Shown: in pieces, positions 41,001 to 51,900 of the stretch
Layout: every line of letters starts with the position of its first letter
Numbering within the stretch: the first letter of the stretch is position 1
Source of the DNA: Closterium sp. NIES-65
Lineage: Eukaryota > Streptophyta > Zygnematophyceae > Desmidiales > Closteriaceae
Direction of reading: 5' to 3'
DNA: 64,000 nucleotides
NCBI GenBank assembly: GCA_948144175.1
Contig: CANXME010002568.1
Location: 868,001-932,000 of the forward strand
Position numbers and translations under genes: made by a program
Notes under the pieces: model-generated
Databases searched by the model: none
The model's input: the letters and a program-made list of their open reading frames with translations, nothing else
What the model was told of the DNA's origin: nothing

Positions 41001-44000
41001 CCTCCCCCTCTTCCCCACCCCCTTTTTCCCCCCGCTTCCGCTCCCTCGACCCCAGAGCAGCACCAACCTGGTGGTTTCCACAACGGAGCCATCGCCACCA
41101 TCGACACGCGCGCTCCCCTGCCCACCTCAGCCAAGCAGCTCCCACCACAAAGCAAGCACCCCTAGCATGTCAACCTTCTGATCCTCCCTCCTGCCCCTTC
41201 CCCCCCTCGACCCCAGGGAAGCACCTACCTGGCTGGTTTCCTCAACGGCGCCATCGCTACCATCGACACACCCGCACCCCTGCCCACCTCAGCCAAGCAG
41301 CTCCCACCACAAAGCAAGCACCCCTAGCATGTCAACCTTCCGATCCTCCCTCCTGCCCCTTCCCCCCCTCGACCCCAGGGAAGCACCTACCTGGCTGGTT
41401 TCCACAACGGCGCCATCGCTACCATCGACACACGTGCACCCCTGCCCACCTCAGCCAAGCAGCTCCCACCACAAAGCAAGCACCCCTAGCATGTCAACCT
41501 TCCGATCCTCCCTCCTGCCCCTTCCCCCCCTCGACCCCAGGGAAGCACCTACCTGGCTGGTTTCCGCAACGGCGCCATCGCTACCATCGACACACGCACA
41601 CCCCTGCCCACCTCAGCCAAGCAGCTCCTACCACAAAGCAAGCACCCCCAGCATGTCAACCTTCCGATCCTCCCTCCTGCCCCTTCCCCCCCTCGACCCC
41701 AGGGAAGCACCTACCTGGCTGGTTTCCGCAACGGCGCCATCGCTACCATCGACACACGCGCACCCCTGCCCACCTCAGCCATGCAGCTCCCACCACAAAG
41801 CAAGCACCCCTAGCATGTCAACCTTCCGATCCTCCCTCCTGCCCCTTCCCCCCCTCGACCCCAGGGAAGCACCTACCTGGCTGGTTTCCGCAACGGCGCC
41901 ATCGCTACCATCGACACACGCACACCCCTGCCCACCTCAGCCAAGCAGCTCCCACCACAAAGCAAGCACCCCTAGCATGTCAACCTTCCGATCCTCCCTC
42001 CTGCCCCTTCCTCCCCTCGACCCCAGGGAAGCACCTACCTGGCTGGTTTCCGCAACGGCGCCATCGCTACCATCGACACACGCGCACCCCTGCCCACCTC
42101 AGCCAAGCAGCTCCCACCACAAAGCAAGCACCCCTAGCATGTCAACCTTCCGATCCTCCCTCCTGCCCCTTCCCCCCCTCGACCCCAGGGAAGCACCTAC
42201 CTGGCTGGTTTCCGCAACAGCGCCATCACTACCATCGACACACGCGCACCCCTGCCCACCTCAGCCATGCAGCTCCCACCACAAAGCAAGCACCCCTAGC
42301 ATGTCAACCTTCCGATCCTCCCTCCTGCCCCTTCCCCCCCTCGACCCCAGGGAAGCACCTACCTGGCTGGTTTCCGCAACGGCGCCATCGCTACCATCGA
42401 CACACGTGCACCCCTGCCCACCTCAGCCAAGCAGCTCCCACCACAAAGCAAGCACCCCTAGCATGTCAACCTTCCGATCCTCCCTCCTGCCCCTTCCCCC
42501 CCTCGACCCCAGGGAAGCACCTACCTGGCTGGTTTCCGCAACGGCGCCATCGCTACCATCGACACACGCGCACCCCTGCCCACCTCAGCCAAGCAGCTCC
42601 CACCACAAAGCAAGCACCCCTAGCATGTCAACCTTCCGATCCTCCCTCCTGCCCCTTCCCCCCCTCGACCCCAGGGAAGCACCTACCTGGCTGGTTTCCG
42701 CAACGGCGCCATCGCTACCATCGACACACGCGCACCCCTGCCCACCTCAGCCAAGCAGCTCCCACCAAAAAGCAAGCACCCCTAGCATGTCAACCTTCCG
42801 ATCCTCCCTCCTGCCCCTTCCCCCCCTCGACCCCAAGGAAGCACCTACCTGGCTGGTTTCCGCAACGGCGCCATCGCTACCATCGACACGCGCGCACCCC
42901 TGCCCACCTCATCCAAGCAGCTCCCACCACAAAGCAAGCACCCCTAGCATGTCAACCTTCCGATCCTCCCTCCTGCCCCTTCCCCCCCTCGACCCCAGGG
43001 CAGCACCTACCTGGCTGGTTTCCGCAACGGAGCCATTGCCACCATCGACATGCGCGCACCCCTGCCCACCTCAGCCAAGCAGCTCCCACCACCGCCGCTC
43101 AGGCACCCAGCGGATTGGAGGGGGCTGGGGGGTGGCAGGAGGGGCAAGAGGGGTGCAGCAGGGGAGGTGAATGAGTATTACTGCAGCCACCAGCGAGTCA
43201 TGCGCATGCCTTCTGCTGTATCTGGGTATGTTCGCCCTCTGCCGTCTGCCGTCTGCCCGCTGCTGTATCTAGGTATATGTGTGTGCACAGTGTACCCCTT
43301 TGAGTATTACTGCAGCCACCAGCGAGTCATGCGCATGCCCTCTGCTGTATCTGGGTATGTTTGCCCTCTGCCCTCTGATGTATCTAGGTATGCATGTGTG
43401 TGTGTACCCTTTGAGTATTACTGTAGCCACCAGCGAGTCATGCGCATGCCCTCTGCTGTCTCTGGGTGGGTACGGCTGAGATTTGCGATGGCAAGGTGTG
43501 GGCACTGCATGGGTCATGCCTTGGGTTATCTGTCACGTGCCAGAGGTTAATTTTGAGATGTTGATGTATCTTGCAAGTCTTGATTTTGAGACGTCTCAAA
43601 CGGAATGCGTTCTGCTGTCATGTGGCGGGGGGTTGATGTTTGAAATGTTTATCTATTGTGCAAGTGATGGGCATGGTGAATGAAGAAATATAGCCACGTG
43701 ATTAAAGTGTTGTTTTGAGACGTCTCAAAACAATACTTTTATTATGCAAGTGATGGGCATGGTGAATGAAGAATAGGACATGCCCTTGGGCCTTGCTGTG
43801 TACCTCTCTGTGTGTGCAGCATGTATGCCGCAGTCACTAAGCATCTATGTCATGACTCTACGCTCATGCTCTCTTTGTTCTCCTCCTATATTGCCATGCA
43901 TGGAGACATCATCCATGGCGTACGGTGCATGGGGTTTGGGGCATGTGGTATGGGGCATGGGGCATGGTGCATGGGGCATGGGGCATGGTGCATGGGACAT

Positions 44001-45105
44001 GGGGCATGGTCCATGGGACACGGGGCATGGTGCATGGGCATGGGGCATGCAGCATGCAGGCAATGAAGCAGAGTGATTTCTACCTCTTCGCATCCTCCTT
44101 TGATGGATCCGTGAGTCCCACCTTTCCATCAATGCATTTTCTGCCACTTGGTATTCTTCTTCACACTTAACTCGTGCTTTGTAGTCAAATTCTCACTTCT
44201 TTTGATGCGCAGGTTTTCTAGAGTTCATAGAATTCAATTCATGCATGGGGGGGTTAGCGAGTCCAATGTTGTCCTGCCATCTCTGCTTTCGGAAGCCGAA
44301 GCCTTGATTGGTGTATGGTCACGTCAGTAGGCTAGTGTCGTCCTCTGTTCCTCCCTCCCTCGCTCCCCACCCAATTCTGCCTTTCCCTAATGCCCTTGTT
44401 CTTCTTGGAAACAGGTGAGCCACAGTTTCGAGCAATCACAGTGATGGAAACACTCCTGTTCCTCTCAGAACTGTGGCTCGCCTGTTTCCAGTCACTGCTC
44501 TGATGCGTCAGCGACAGCTGATGCGTCGCACCCATCACCTCTCACTGCATTCCTCCGTGCCTTGTCATTCTCACTATGATTGCTCGTGTCTCACATGGTG
44601 CCATCCACCCAATGGCAGTTGTTTCAATGGGACCTCCGCTCTTCGGCGACGCCCCTACGCCAGTTGCAGGGCCACAGAAACTCGCACTTCCACCTGCCAC
44701 TGCTGCTTGACCCTTCAGAGAACTTCATATGTGCACGTGAGGCATGATACAAAGCCTTTGTTTCTTCTTTCGGCCTTGTTTGTGCAGCTGTTGTAACAAT
44801 TTGTTGTGGTATCCTTTTTTTTTGCAGCTGGAAATGACTATGAAGCTCGCATATGGAGTGTTTCAACTGGTGCCTTGCTGTCAGCGGCTCACCTCCCTGG
44901 TCATGCTACTGCTGCTCTTTGGTCTTGTACATCTGGTAGGTGTTGTTGTGGCTTCGTTATATCTCCGACCCCTTCATTCGTATCTTCATTTATATACATA
45001 ACCTGTTTTATGTTTGCAGGTTCTGGAAATGGTTTGTCAGATTTTCCAGATGGTATATTTCTCGGTACATGCGACTCTTTGTGCTACTTGGATTTCTCAG
45101 TGTAG
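35094..45105 (+). CDS. DCAF4: DCAF4-like WD40 protein (CUL4-DDB1 receptor type)
   Basis: Exons: 35094-35103, 35802-36601, 37495-37625, 37928-38200, 38927-39222, 39573-39673, 42999-43225, 44053-44110, 44828-44935, 45020-45105. Phases close at every step except 44110 to 44828, where one exon is unresolved. The product begins MVLDLPGFYYDEATNRYFRL, the DCAF4 signature, then VFQLLREREAG, FELPGSVWACECSPKQGEIG, LLHVETGQRTALCHSNSDVLALQ, STYLAGFRNGAIATIDMR, DFYLFASSFDGS and AGNDYEARIWSVSTGALLSA, ending SDFPDGIFLGTCDSLCYLD. All follow the order of human DCAF4 (WDR21), a substrate receptor of CUL4-DDB1 ubiquitin ligases. A Gly-rich insert follows the N-terminus. Nearly every exon has decayed tandem copies, and one has become a 162-bp array. 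Confidence 0.82.
35425..35750 (+). pseudogene. three decayed copies of the DCAF4 LPGFYYDEA exon
   Basis: At about 35428, 35573 and 35686 the acceptor and the start of the 35802 exon recur (LPGFYYDEASNCY, LPGFYFDEASNRYFRLPG, LPGFDKDEASNRCFRLPG). Each is short and followed by unrelated intron before the complete exon. Confidence 0.92.
36426..36540 (+). repeat. 46-bp tandem duplication around a palindrome inside a coding exon
   Basis: Copies at 36426-36471 and 36495-36540 differ at about two positions. Between them is CTTTTGAGTCGACTCAAAAG (36471-36490) plus four bases. The whole insertion is 69 bp and leaves the DCAF4-like frame open, adding a segment with FESTQKS. Confidence 0.92.
36650..36775 (+). 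pseudogene. decayed copies of the DCAF4 WQYQVTERACDAG exon
   Basis: Two nearly identical ~57-bp fragments (GGCAGTATGAGGCAACAGAG, then GGGCGTGTGATGCAGGCAT) match the start of the exon at 37495. The second runs straight into the 17-bp array. Confidence 0.88.
36775..37365. repeat. 17-bp minisatellite seeded from a DCAF4 exon
   Basis: About 35 units of GTGATGCAGGCGTAGAA. It starts inside a copy of the exon at 37495 and ends by resuming exon-like sequence (GTGATGCATGTGGTGGCGCA), so it arose by expansion within that exon copy. The minus-strand open frame across it is a repeat artefact. Confidence 0.95.
37407..37426. repeat. TTTTGAG palindrome, degenerate
   Basis: CTTTTGAGATGTCTCACAAG between the expanded exon copy and the complete exon at 37495. 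Confidence 0.75.
37765..37850 (+). pseudogene. decayed copy of the DCAF4 LLELTDQEETPSTT exon
   Basis: Repeats the first ~80 bp of the exon at 37928, one unit (about 152 bp) upstream. Confidence 0.88.
38270..38400 (+). pseudogene. decayed 3' copy of the DCAF4 exon ending at 38200
   Basis: Repeats the LFLGSDVT-coding end of the exon and its donor site with a few changes. A further exon copy (TTLGTGGHPACVVL-like) lies at about 38585-38640 ahead of the true exon at 38927. Confidence 0.87.
39431..39830 (+). pseudogene. two decayed copies of the DCAF4 LLHVETGQRT exon
   Basis: A 5' copy (about 39431-39490, LQLLHVETGQRTAL) and a 3' copy (about 39735-39822, ELLHVETGQRTVLCHSNSDV) flank the complete exon at 39573-39673. 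Confidence 0.9.
39959..40050. repeat. two TTTTGAG palindromes in ~73-bp tandem units
   Basis: GTTTTGAGTCGACTCAAAC at 39959-39977 and GTTTTGAGTCGACACAAAC at 40032-40050 alternate with near-identical GGAAAAGCTTCCTAACTGAC segments. Confidence 0.88.
40226..40249. repeat. palindrome with GAATTC centre
   Basis: Core TCTGAGAATTCTCAAAAG with mirrored CACTT/AAGTG flanks, between two tandem copies of a ~45-bp TTTCCCCTCTCAG-containing segment. Confidence 0.85.
40330..41165 (+). pseudogene. six decayed copies of the DCAF4 STYLAGFRNGAIATID exon
   Basis: Copies with acceptor and coding start near 40343, 40467, 40602, 40762, 40893 and 41057 precede the regular array. Two junctions (40547-40565 and 40839-40856) hold GTTTTGAGTCAGCTCAA(A)C palindromes. 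Confidence 0.92.
41168..43110. repeat. 162-bp tandem array of an exon plus its intron flank
   Basis: Twelve units with identical 161-162 bp spacing (41168, 41329, 41491, 41653, and so on). Each holds a pyrimidine tract, a CCCCAG acceptor and the exon start coding STYLAGFRNGAIATIDTR of the DCAF4-like gene. The last unit leads into the complete exon at 42999-43225. The exon frame meets a TAG in each unit; the 613-codon open frame over the array is in another frame and is an artefact of the 54-codon period. Confidence 0.96.
43300..43475 (+). pseudogene. two decayed copies of the DCAF4 YYCSHQRVMRMPSAVSG segment
   Basis: At about 43304 and 43418 the 3' end of the 42999-43225 exon recurs with its donor. 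Confidence 0.9.
43584..43600. repeat. TTTTGAG palindrome, GACGTC centre
   Basis: TTTTGAGACGTCTCAAA between two related segments that each end in CTTGCAAGT/TGTGCAAGT. Confidence 0.85.
43710..43733. repeat. TTTTGAG palindrome, 24 bp, GACGTC centre
   Basis: The core TTTTGAGACGTCTCAAAA is flanked by TTG and CAA, making a perfect 24-bp palindrome. It separates two ~35-bp copies containing GCAAGTGATGGGCATGGTGA (about 43660 and 43745). Confidence 0.92.
43925..44055. repeat. GGGGCATGGTGCATG-type short tandem repeat
   Basis: Irregular 7- to 15-bp units (GGGGCATGGTGCATG) directly before the DCAF4 exon at 44053. Confidence 0.85.
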
Positions 45106-45904
45106 TACACTCGAAAGCATGCCTAAAACGAAGTCAAATCCAGCTTGGTGGTTCTTACAGTCGGCGAACCGCCACGTGGCATCAGAAACTGTGGTATTTG
45201 CCCCAGCCACTCGTCTCGTCCCCCATGTCTCCGGAGCTTTCGCAACGCAACACATTCCAGCCACATGTAACAAGGCGACGCTGCTGCTTGCTCCCCTTGC
45301 CCTTGTTCCGCTTTCTGATCCTGCCAGCCGCATTATCCGTCGAGCATGCCCCTTCTCAGTGCTTCTGAAACAGAATGACAGGTGGTTCAGAGGTTAGCTG
45401 AGTGGTCTCAAGCGTTATATTCTGGTACTACGGTATCACTCCTTTGATGCTTCGAATTTGCTCTTGCTAGTGTCTCATCTGGTTAGCTCTGACAAACCAA
45501 CTGTGTGCTTCAACCTACTAGCTCGTTCTCTATCTTCTGCTCGCAATCGTCAGGAAGTTTGGAACGGGACGATCGTAGTATTTTACCTTTAGTGCCTGTT
45601 TACTGGTGAGCCACGCTCCACACCCTCCGTTTGAGTCACTTCAATAACCGCATTTCGCCTGGCACCGTACGGTGCTGTGCCTTGGAATAGCGCTGCAGCT
45701 GGTGACAGATCATCCGTAGTTGCTCGTTGTGACCTGTTTTACCTGCACGATTTTTAGCGAGAATGTTTCTGGTAATTTGAGGAACAAGCTTCGCCTGTAG
45801 GCTAGGACTCCGGTCATTGCGGTGCAGACGATAAGGGAGAGTAGTTTCGTCTACGCATTTCGTGTCCCCTTTCGTCGCGGAACCCATTGGTCGCCTAAGC
45901 AGCC
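45106..45904. other. intergenic region, DCAF4-like 3' end to LepA start
   Basis: Probably holds the DCAF4-like terminator and the LepA promoter. A 20-residue-rich open frame near 45110-45390 is not convincing. Nothing else recognised. Confidence 0.5.
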
Positions 45905-48900
45905 ATGGCACTCGCGGCTTTGCATCAGTCGGCCTCGTTGCGTGCAGTCCGTCTCTCTCCTTCCTACTCTTCTGAACGCCACGTCAGCGGAAGCTCTCCC
46001 TTAGAATCACAACTATCGCTTCTATCTGGAACCGCATCTCAGCATCAGTCTCTCAGCTCTCGTTCTCTCGCCGCTCCAAAACTCGCACTCCAGAGATTTC
46101 TTGGTTCGTCGACCGAAACAGCGGCTGCGAGGGCGACGACGGTGACGGCGACTTTGGCGTCGGAGAGCGAGGCTGCGAAGGCGGGTGGGACGCCGGCGAA
46201 TTCAGGAGAATCGAGGCTTGCGAAGGTAACATCTCATGTTCATTTTGCGACTGTGATTTGTCGTGAATCAAGGTGAAAGAATAGCAACGAGTATCCAATG
46301 TAGGGAATCAAGAGCCACCCGATCGTATCGCCGTACAGCAATAAATGGTCGAAACATTCGCCCCGTTTCCGCTTCAACCGCGGTTGAATTTTTACAAACT
46401 TTAAAAAACCTGTTTGGGAATTAAACCTCGTCTTCCACTTTAATAACGCATTATGGTGACAATCTGACTTCAGTCGAACTTCCGTTCCCTCTCCCCTCTT
46501 CCCATTCCTTGCAACCCCCAGGTGCCCACCGAGCGCATCCGCAACTTTCATCGCGCACATCGACCACGGCAAGTCGACGCTGGCCGACAAGCTGCTCGAG
46601 ACTAGTACTCCGTCGCTCCATGTCCCCCTTCTCCCCCCCCTTTCCCGTCGCTTCCTCTTTCCCCCACCCCCTCTACCCACGAAACCTCCCGCCTTCTGCC
46701 CCCTCTCCCCATTCCTCATAATTTTCCCAGGTGCCCATCGAGCGCATCCGCAACTTCAGCATCATCGCGCACATCGACCATGGCAAGTCGACGCTGGCCG
46801 ACAAGCTGCTCGAGAAAACAACTCCCTCTCTTCCCATCACCCATCCCCGTCCTCTTCCCCTGCTACTCCCCCTCTAATTCCACATCCCCCCCCACCCCCC
46901 ATTCCCCACAGGTGCCCATCGAGCGCATCCGCAACTTCAGCATCATCGCGCACATCGACCATGGCAAGTCGACGCTGGCCGACAAGCTGCTCGAGACGAC
47001 GGGCACGGTGCAGGCGCGCGAGATGAAGGAGCAGTTCCTGGATAACATGGAGCTGGAGAGAGAGCGAGGGATCACGATCAAACTGCAGGTAACACAGAGT
47101 TCTGGGTAGGGTTTTGAGGACAGCATGGGCACGGTGCAGGCGCGCGAGATGAAGGAGCAGTTTCTGGATGCCATGGAGCTGGGGAAGGAGCGAGGGATCA
47201 CGATTAAACTGCAGGTAGGATTACTGTCTGGTTGAATGTGGTCGTTATGAGGTGACGGTGCAGGCGCGCGGGATGAAGCAGCAGTTTTTGGATGGCATGG
47301 AGCTGGGGAAGATAGATGGAAAGAGGGAACAGCAACTTTTTATCTTTGTTCACAGCGCAATGCTGCTGCTATTATTGCTGTCGCTCTTGCACAGCTACCT
47401 TGCTATTCCCATCCCATCACTCACCCCAGCCCTTGACAAAGAAGCGATGATGCCGCAATAAGGCCGAAATGACAGCTGCCAGGTGGCAGGCAGTGGCTGG
47501 TCCGTTGACTTTGACTTGGTCAACGGTCGAGTCCCTGTCTTGACCTCCCTTGGCTGCCAGCGTGACATGTGCGCACAGCGAGCAAAGGTTGATCCGCTTT
47601 TGTCTGAGCTTCTGAGTTGTTACTGTCAGTCAGTCAGACAGGAGGGGATTGCAGAACGCTATTGTCAGTCTGACAGACGTAGTGGGTTGTTGTGGGCTGG
47701 GCTGGTTGCAAGGATCTAAAAGAGGAAGGACATGAATTGCTGCCACTTGCCCCTGCTTGCTGCACCCTCTCCCTCTCTCACTCCTCGGGTGGATAGGGAA
47801 GGGGGCCACATGCAAGGGCAGGGCGAGGCGAGCAGAGAGTATGACGTCCGTTACACTTGATATGAGCAACCCAAGGCCTGGATTTTTGTGACAACAAAAG
47901 GATTAGCTTCTGGAGGGGGAGGAGAGGGGCACGTGCAGGGGCGGGGCGAGGCGAGCAGAGAGTATGACGTCCGTAACACTTGATATGTGCAACTGAACCG
48001 ACGGCATGATTTTCATGACGACAAAAGGATTAGCTTTTGACATGACACAGCCTTTTGAGTCCTGGGCGTGGAACATTCATTCTTGGGTTGGGGTGTTATT
48101 CTGTGGTTAGTGATCTACCGACTGTGGTTACTCTAAATGTCTCTGGAAGAAGCTATGATGATGACTGGAATGGTTGTTGAGTTCTGGAGTCTCTTTGCTC
48201 CTTAACTCCCTCCACCCGCCCTCCCACCCACCACCAGTCAGCCCTCCCCTGTCCCTCCTTCTCCTCTCTCCACTCTCTCCTCCCCCCAATCACTCCTCCC
48301 CACGTCTGCACCACCGCCCTTCTCTCTGCTCTAATCCACCTGTGCTGGCAGCGTGACAGACACTTAGCCAAATCCGAAGGCCTTCTTGTTCCTCTCCTCG
48401 TCTCCCTCCCTTTCCCCCCTCTCCTTCTTTCCCCAATCCCTGCATGCCCTTCTTTTGCAAGAGGGTTCAAGGAGAGGGTTGAGGAGGGGAGGGGTGGGCA
48501 GGGTCTGGGAGGGATGGAGATGGTTGCAGGGAGGTCTGATGACGCGAAAATGGTTGTCCGAGAACAAAGGTGTATGGAAGCCTGCTATTTGCCGCTGGTG
48601 GATCCCGAGCAAGAGAAAGCGGATAGGGCGACGTGAGGGGGGTGTATTGTGTGTGGGGATGGAGTGGTGTATTGGGGGAGGCGATGAGGAGGGCTGGCTG
48701 GTGTGTGTTTGTGGAGAGGGGGCCTTGCTTGAGGCTTGCTTGCTTGCAAGCTGCCTCGGGGGAGCTGAGGGTGCTGCTGACTGACTGACTTCATTGTTGG
48801 CAGATGAAGCAATCTAATATACGTCCTCTGAGCTTCTTTCGTGAATGCTTCTGTGCATGTCAGTGGCCGTTTCTGGCCATCTGTGGCCATCTGTCGCCGT

Positions 48901-51900
48901 CAGTATCCGTCAGTGGCTGTTTGTGGCCGTCGATGGCCACCTGTGGCTGTTGGTGCTTGTTCCTTCCAAACCTTATTTTTTGCCATCATTTTCCTTGCTC
49001 TAGTGCGTCACCCACTCGCCATTCTCCCTGTTCTGTTCTCACCGCTTCTTGGTTGAAGCGGGTGCGTTTGGTTGGTGGGACCTCTTCGTTCCATTGGGGC
49101 ATTCATGGGGCTGAGCTGAGCTGAGTTGCAACTTGCAATCGCTCCTTCCCCACCCCAACCCCCAGGCAGCGCGCATGAGGCATGTGTCAAGGGTGGACGG
49201 CAAGGCGTACTGCCTCAACCTCATCGACATGCCCGGCCACGTGGCCTTCAGCTACGAGGTGTCTCTACCTTTACATGTACCCCTTTCTCTCCCTCTCCTG
49301 CCTGATCTGTCTCCCATCCATCCATCCCACCCCCCAGGCAACCCGCATGCGCCACGTGTCAAGGGTGGACGGCAAGGCCTATTGCCTCAACCTCATCGAC
49401 ACGCCCAGCCACGTGGATTTCAGCTACGAGGTGTCTTTTCTTCCTTCATACCACTCCCTCTCTGTGTACTGTCTCTGCCCCGCCCACCTGTCCCACTGGC
49501 AGGCAGCGCGCATGAGGCATGTGTCAAGGGTGGACGGCAAGGCGTACTGCCTCAACCTCATCGACATGCCCGGCCACGTGGCCTTCAGCTACGAGGTGTC
49601 TCTACCTTCACATGTACCCCTTTCTCTCCCTCTCCTGCCTGATCTGTCTCCCATCCATCCATCCCCAACCCCAGGCAGCGCGCATGCGGCATGTATCACG
49701 GGTGGACGGCAAGGCGTACTGTCTGAACCTCATTGACACGCCCGGCCATGTGGACTTCAGCTACGAGGTGTCCCGCTCGCTGGCTGCATGCGAGGGAGCG
49801 CTGCTGGTGGTGGACGCGTCTCAGGGTGTGGAGGCACAGACGCTGGCAAACGTGTACCTCGCAATAGAGGGCAACCTGGAGATTATTCCGGTGAGTCGAA
49901 GTCAAACCTGAGTGTGTTGTTTTTGTGAGCTGGAGGGTTTTGTTGTTTGAGTGGAGGGTGATTCGGCACAGTAGCTCGCACGCTGGCTGCCTGCGAGGGT
50001 GCGCTGCTGCTGGTGGACGCGTCTCAGGGCGTGGAGGCTCAGACTCGAGCGAATGTCTACCTGCCAATCGAAGGAAATTTGGAGATCATTCCGGTGAGGG
50101 CTAGTGGGTGAGGTTTTGGGGTTCAGGGTTTACCAGAGTTCAAGCTTTAAGGTGGCGTGGAGGCACATGCACGAGCAGGTTTCTGGAGAGTGCATCTAGA
50201 GTGCATTCAGAGTGCATTCAGAGTGCATCCAGAGTGCATCCAGAGTGCATCCGTGCTCCTCAACAGGGTTCCATAGTCCTCTTCCGACCATCGCTCTCCT
50301 TCCCCACTTGCTCAGGTGCTCAACAAGACGAGTTTTGAGACGTCTCAAAACTCACATGCACGAGGAGGTTTCTGGAGAGTTGCATTCAGAGTGCATCCGT
50401 GCTCCTCAACAGGGTTCCATAGACCTCTTCCTACCGTTGCTCTCCTTCCCCACCCACTTGCCCAGATGCTCAACAAAATTGATCTGCCAGGGGCGGATCC
50501 GGAACGAGTGAGAGCGGAGGTGGAGGAGGCAGTGGGGCTGGACGCGTCAGACGCCACTCTGTGCTGCTCTGAGTGCATCCCTGCTCTGCTGCTCCCCTGC
50601 TCCTCAACCATGTGTCACGTTCCTTTTTTTCTATGCACACCAGGTGTTGAACAAAATTGATCTGCCAGGGGCGGATCCGGAGCGCGTACGGGCAGAGGTG
50701 GAGGAGGTGGTGGGGCTGGACGCGTCAGACGCCATCCTGTGTTCCGCCAAGGAGGGCGTGGGCATTCAGGACATCCTCGAGTCCATCATTGCCAAAGTGC
50801 CACCCCCTGCCCCCACTAGGGACCAACCCCTGCGGTGCCTCATCTTCGACAGGTATGTGGGGAATGGAATGGGTGGGTGGGTGGGAGGGATGGGAGGGCG
50901 TGGGCATTCAGGACATCCTCGAGAGTCCATCATTGCCAAAGTGCCGCCCCCTGCTCCTAGTAGAGACCAGCCGCTGCGCTGCCTCATTTTCGACAGGTAT
51001 GAGGGGTGGGGATGCGGCAGGTTTATCACCTATCAAAGACAGGGCACCATGTGAAACCATTGTGCTCCGCCAAGGAGGGCGTGGGCATTCAGGACATCCT
51101 TGAGTCCATCATTGCCAAAGTGCCACCCCCTGCTCCTACCAGAGACCAGCCCCTGCGCTGCCTGATTTTCGACAGGTATGAGGGGAATGGAATGGGTGGG
51201 AGGGCAGGAAGGGCTGCAGGGAATGGGTGTGTCCTGTTCTTGAAGACAAGGTCACCACCACCATCACAGTGGCAGCGTGTGGTTCATGGCGAGTGGCTGC
51301 CTCGCTCACTGCTTGCCCTCCTCTATTCCCCCCCCCCTCCCCCCCCCCCTCCTCTCCCCCTTTTCTCCCCCTGTTCTCCCCCTTTCCCCCCCCTCCCCCT
51401 TCTCTATTATCCCCCACCAGCTACTATGACCCGTATCACTGTGTGATAGTGTACTTCAGGGTGGTGGACGGCGAGGTGCGCAAGGGAGACAGCGTGCGCT
51501 TCATGGCGAGTCAATGGCTCGCTCTATGCTCTCCACTCCCTTCCCCCCACCCCCCGCCAGCTACTACGACCCATACCGGGGGGTGATAGTGTACTTCCGC
51601 GTGGTGGACGGCGAGGTACGCAAGGGCGACAGCGTGCGCTTCATGGCGAGTGGCAAGCAGTACGAGGTGGACGAGCTGGGGGTGCTCTCGCCCACGCAGA
51701 TGCCCGTCGATTGCCTCTATGCTGGCGAGGTGGGTGGGGGATGATGGCCTGTGCCATGATGAGAGGGTGGTGTGCGTGAGGGGTGGGTGGCGAGTGGCAA
51801 GCAATACGAGGTGGACGAGCTGGGGGTGCTCTCGCCCTCTTAGATGCCTGTCGACTGCCTCTATGCCGGGGAGGTGAGCTGGTCTAGCTGCCTGCTAAGA

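Noticed and set aside
41168-43110. CRISPR-like look of regularly spaced repeats
   Set aside because: Units are uniform along their whole 162 bp with no variable spacers, and the setting is a eukaryotic gene.
41329-43170. 613-codon open frame
   Set aside because: It reads across the 162-bp array in the wrong frame; the period is a multiple of three and the peptide is a pure repeat of intron and out-of-frame exon sequence.
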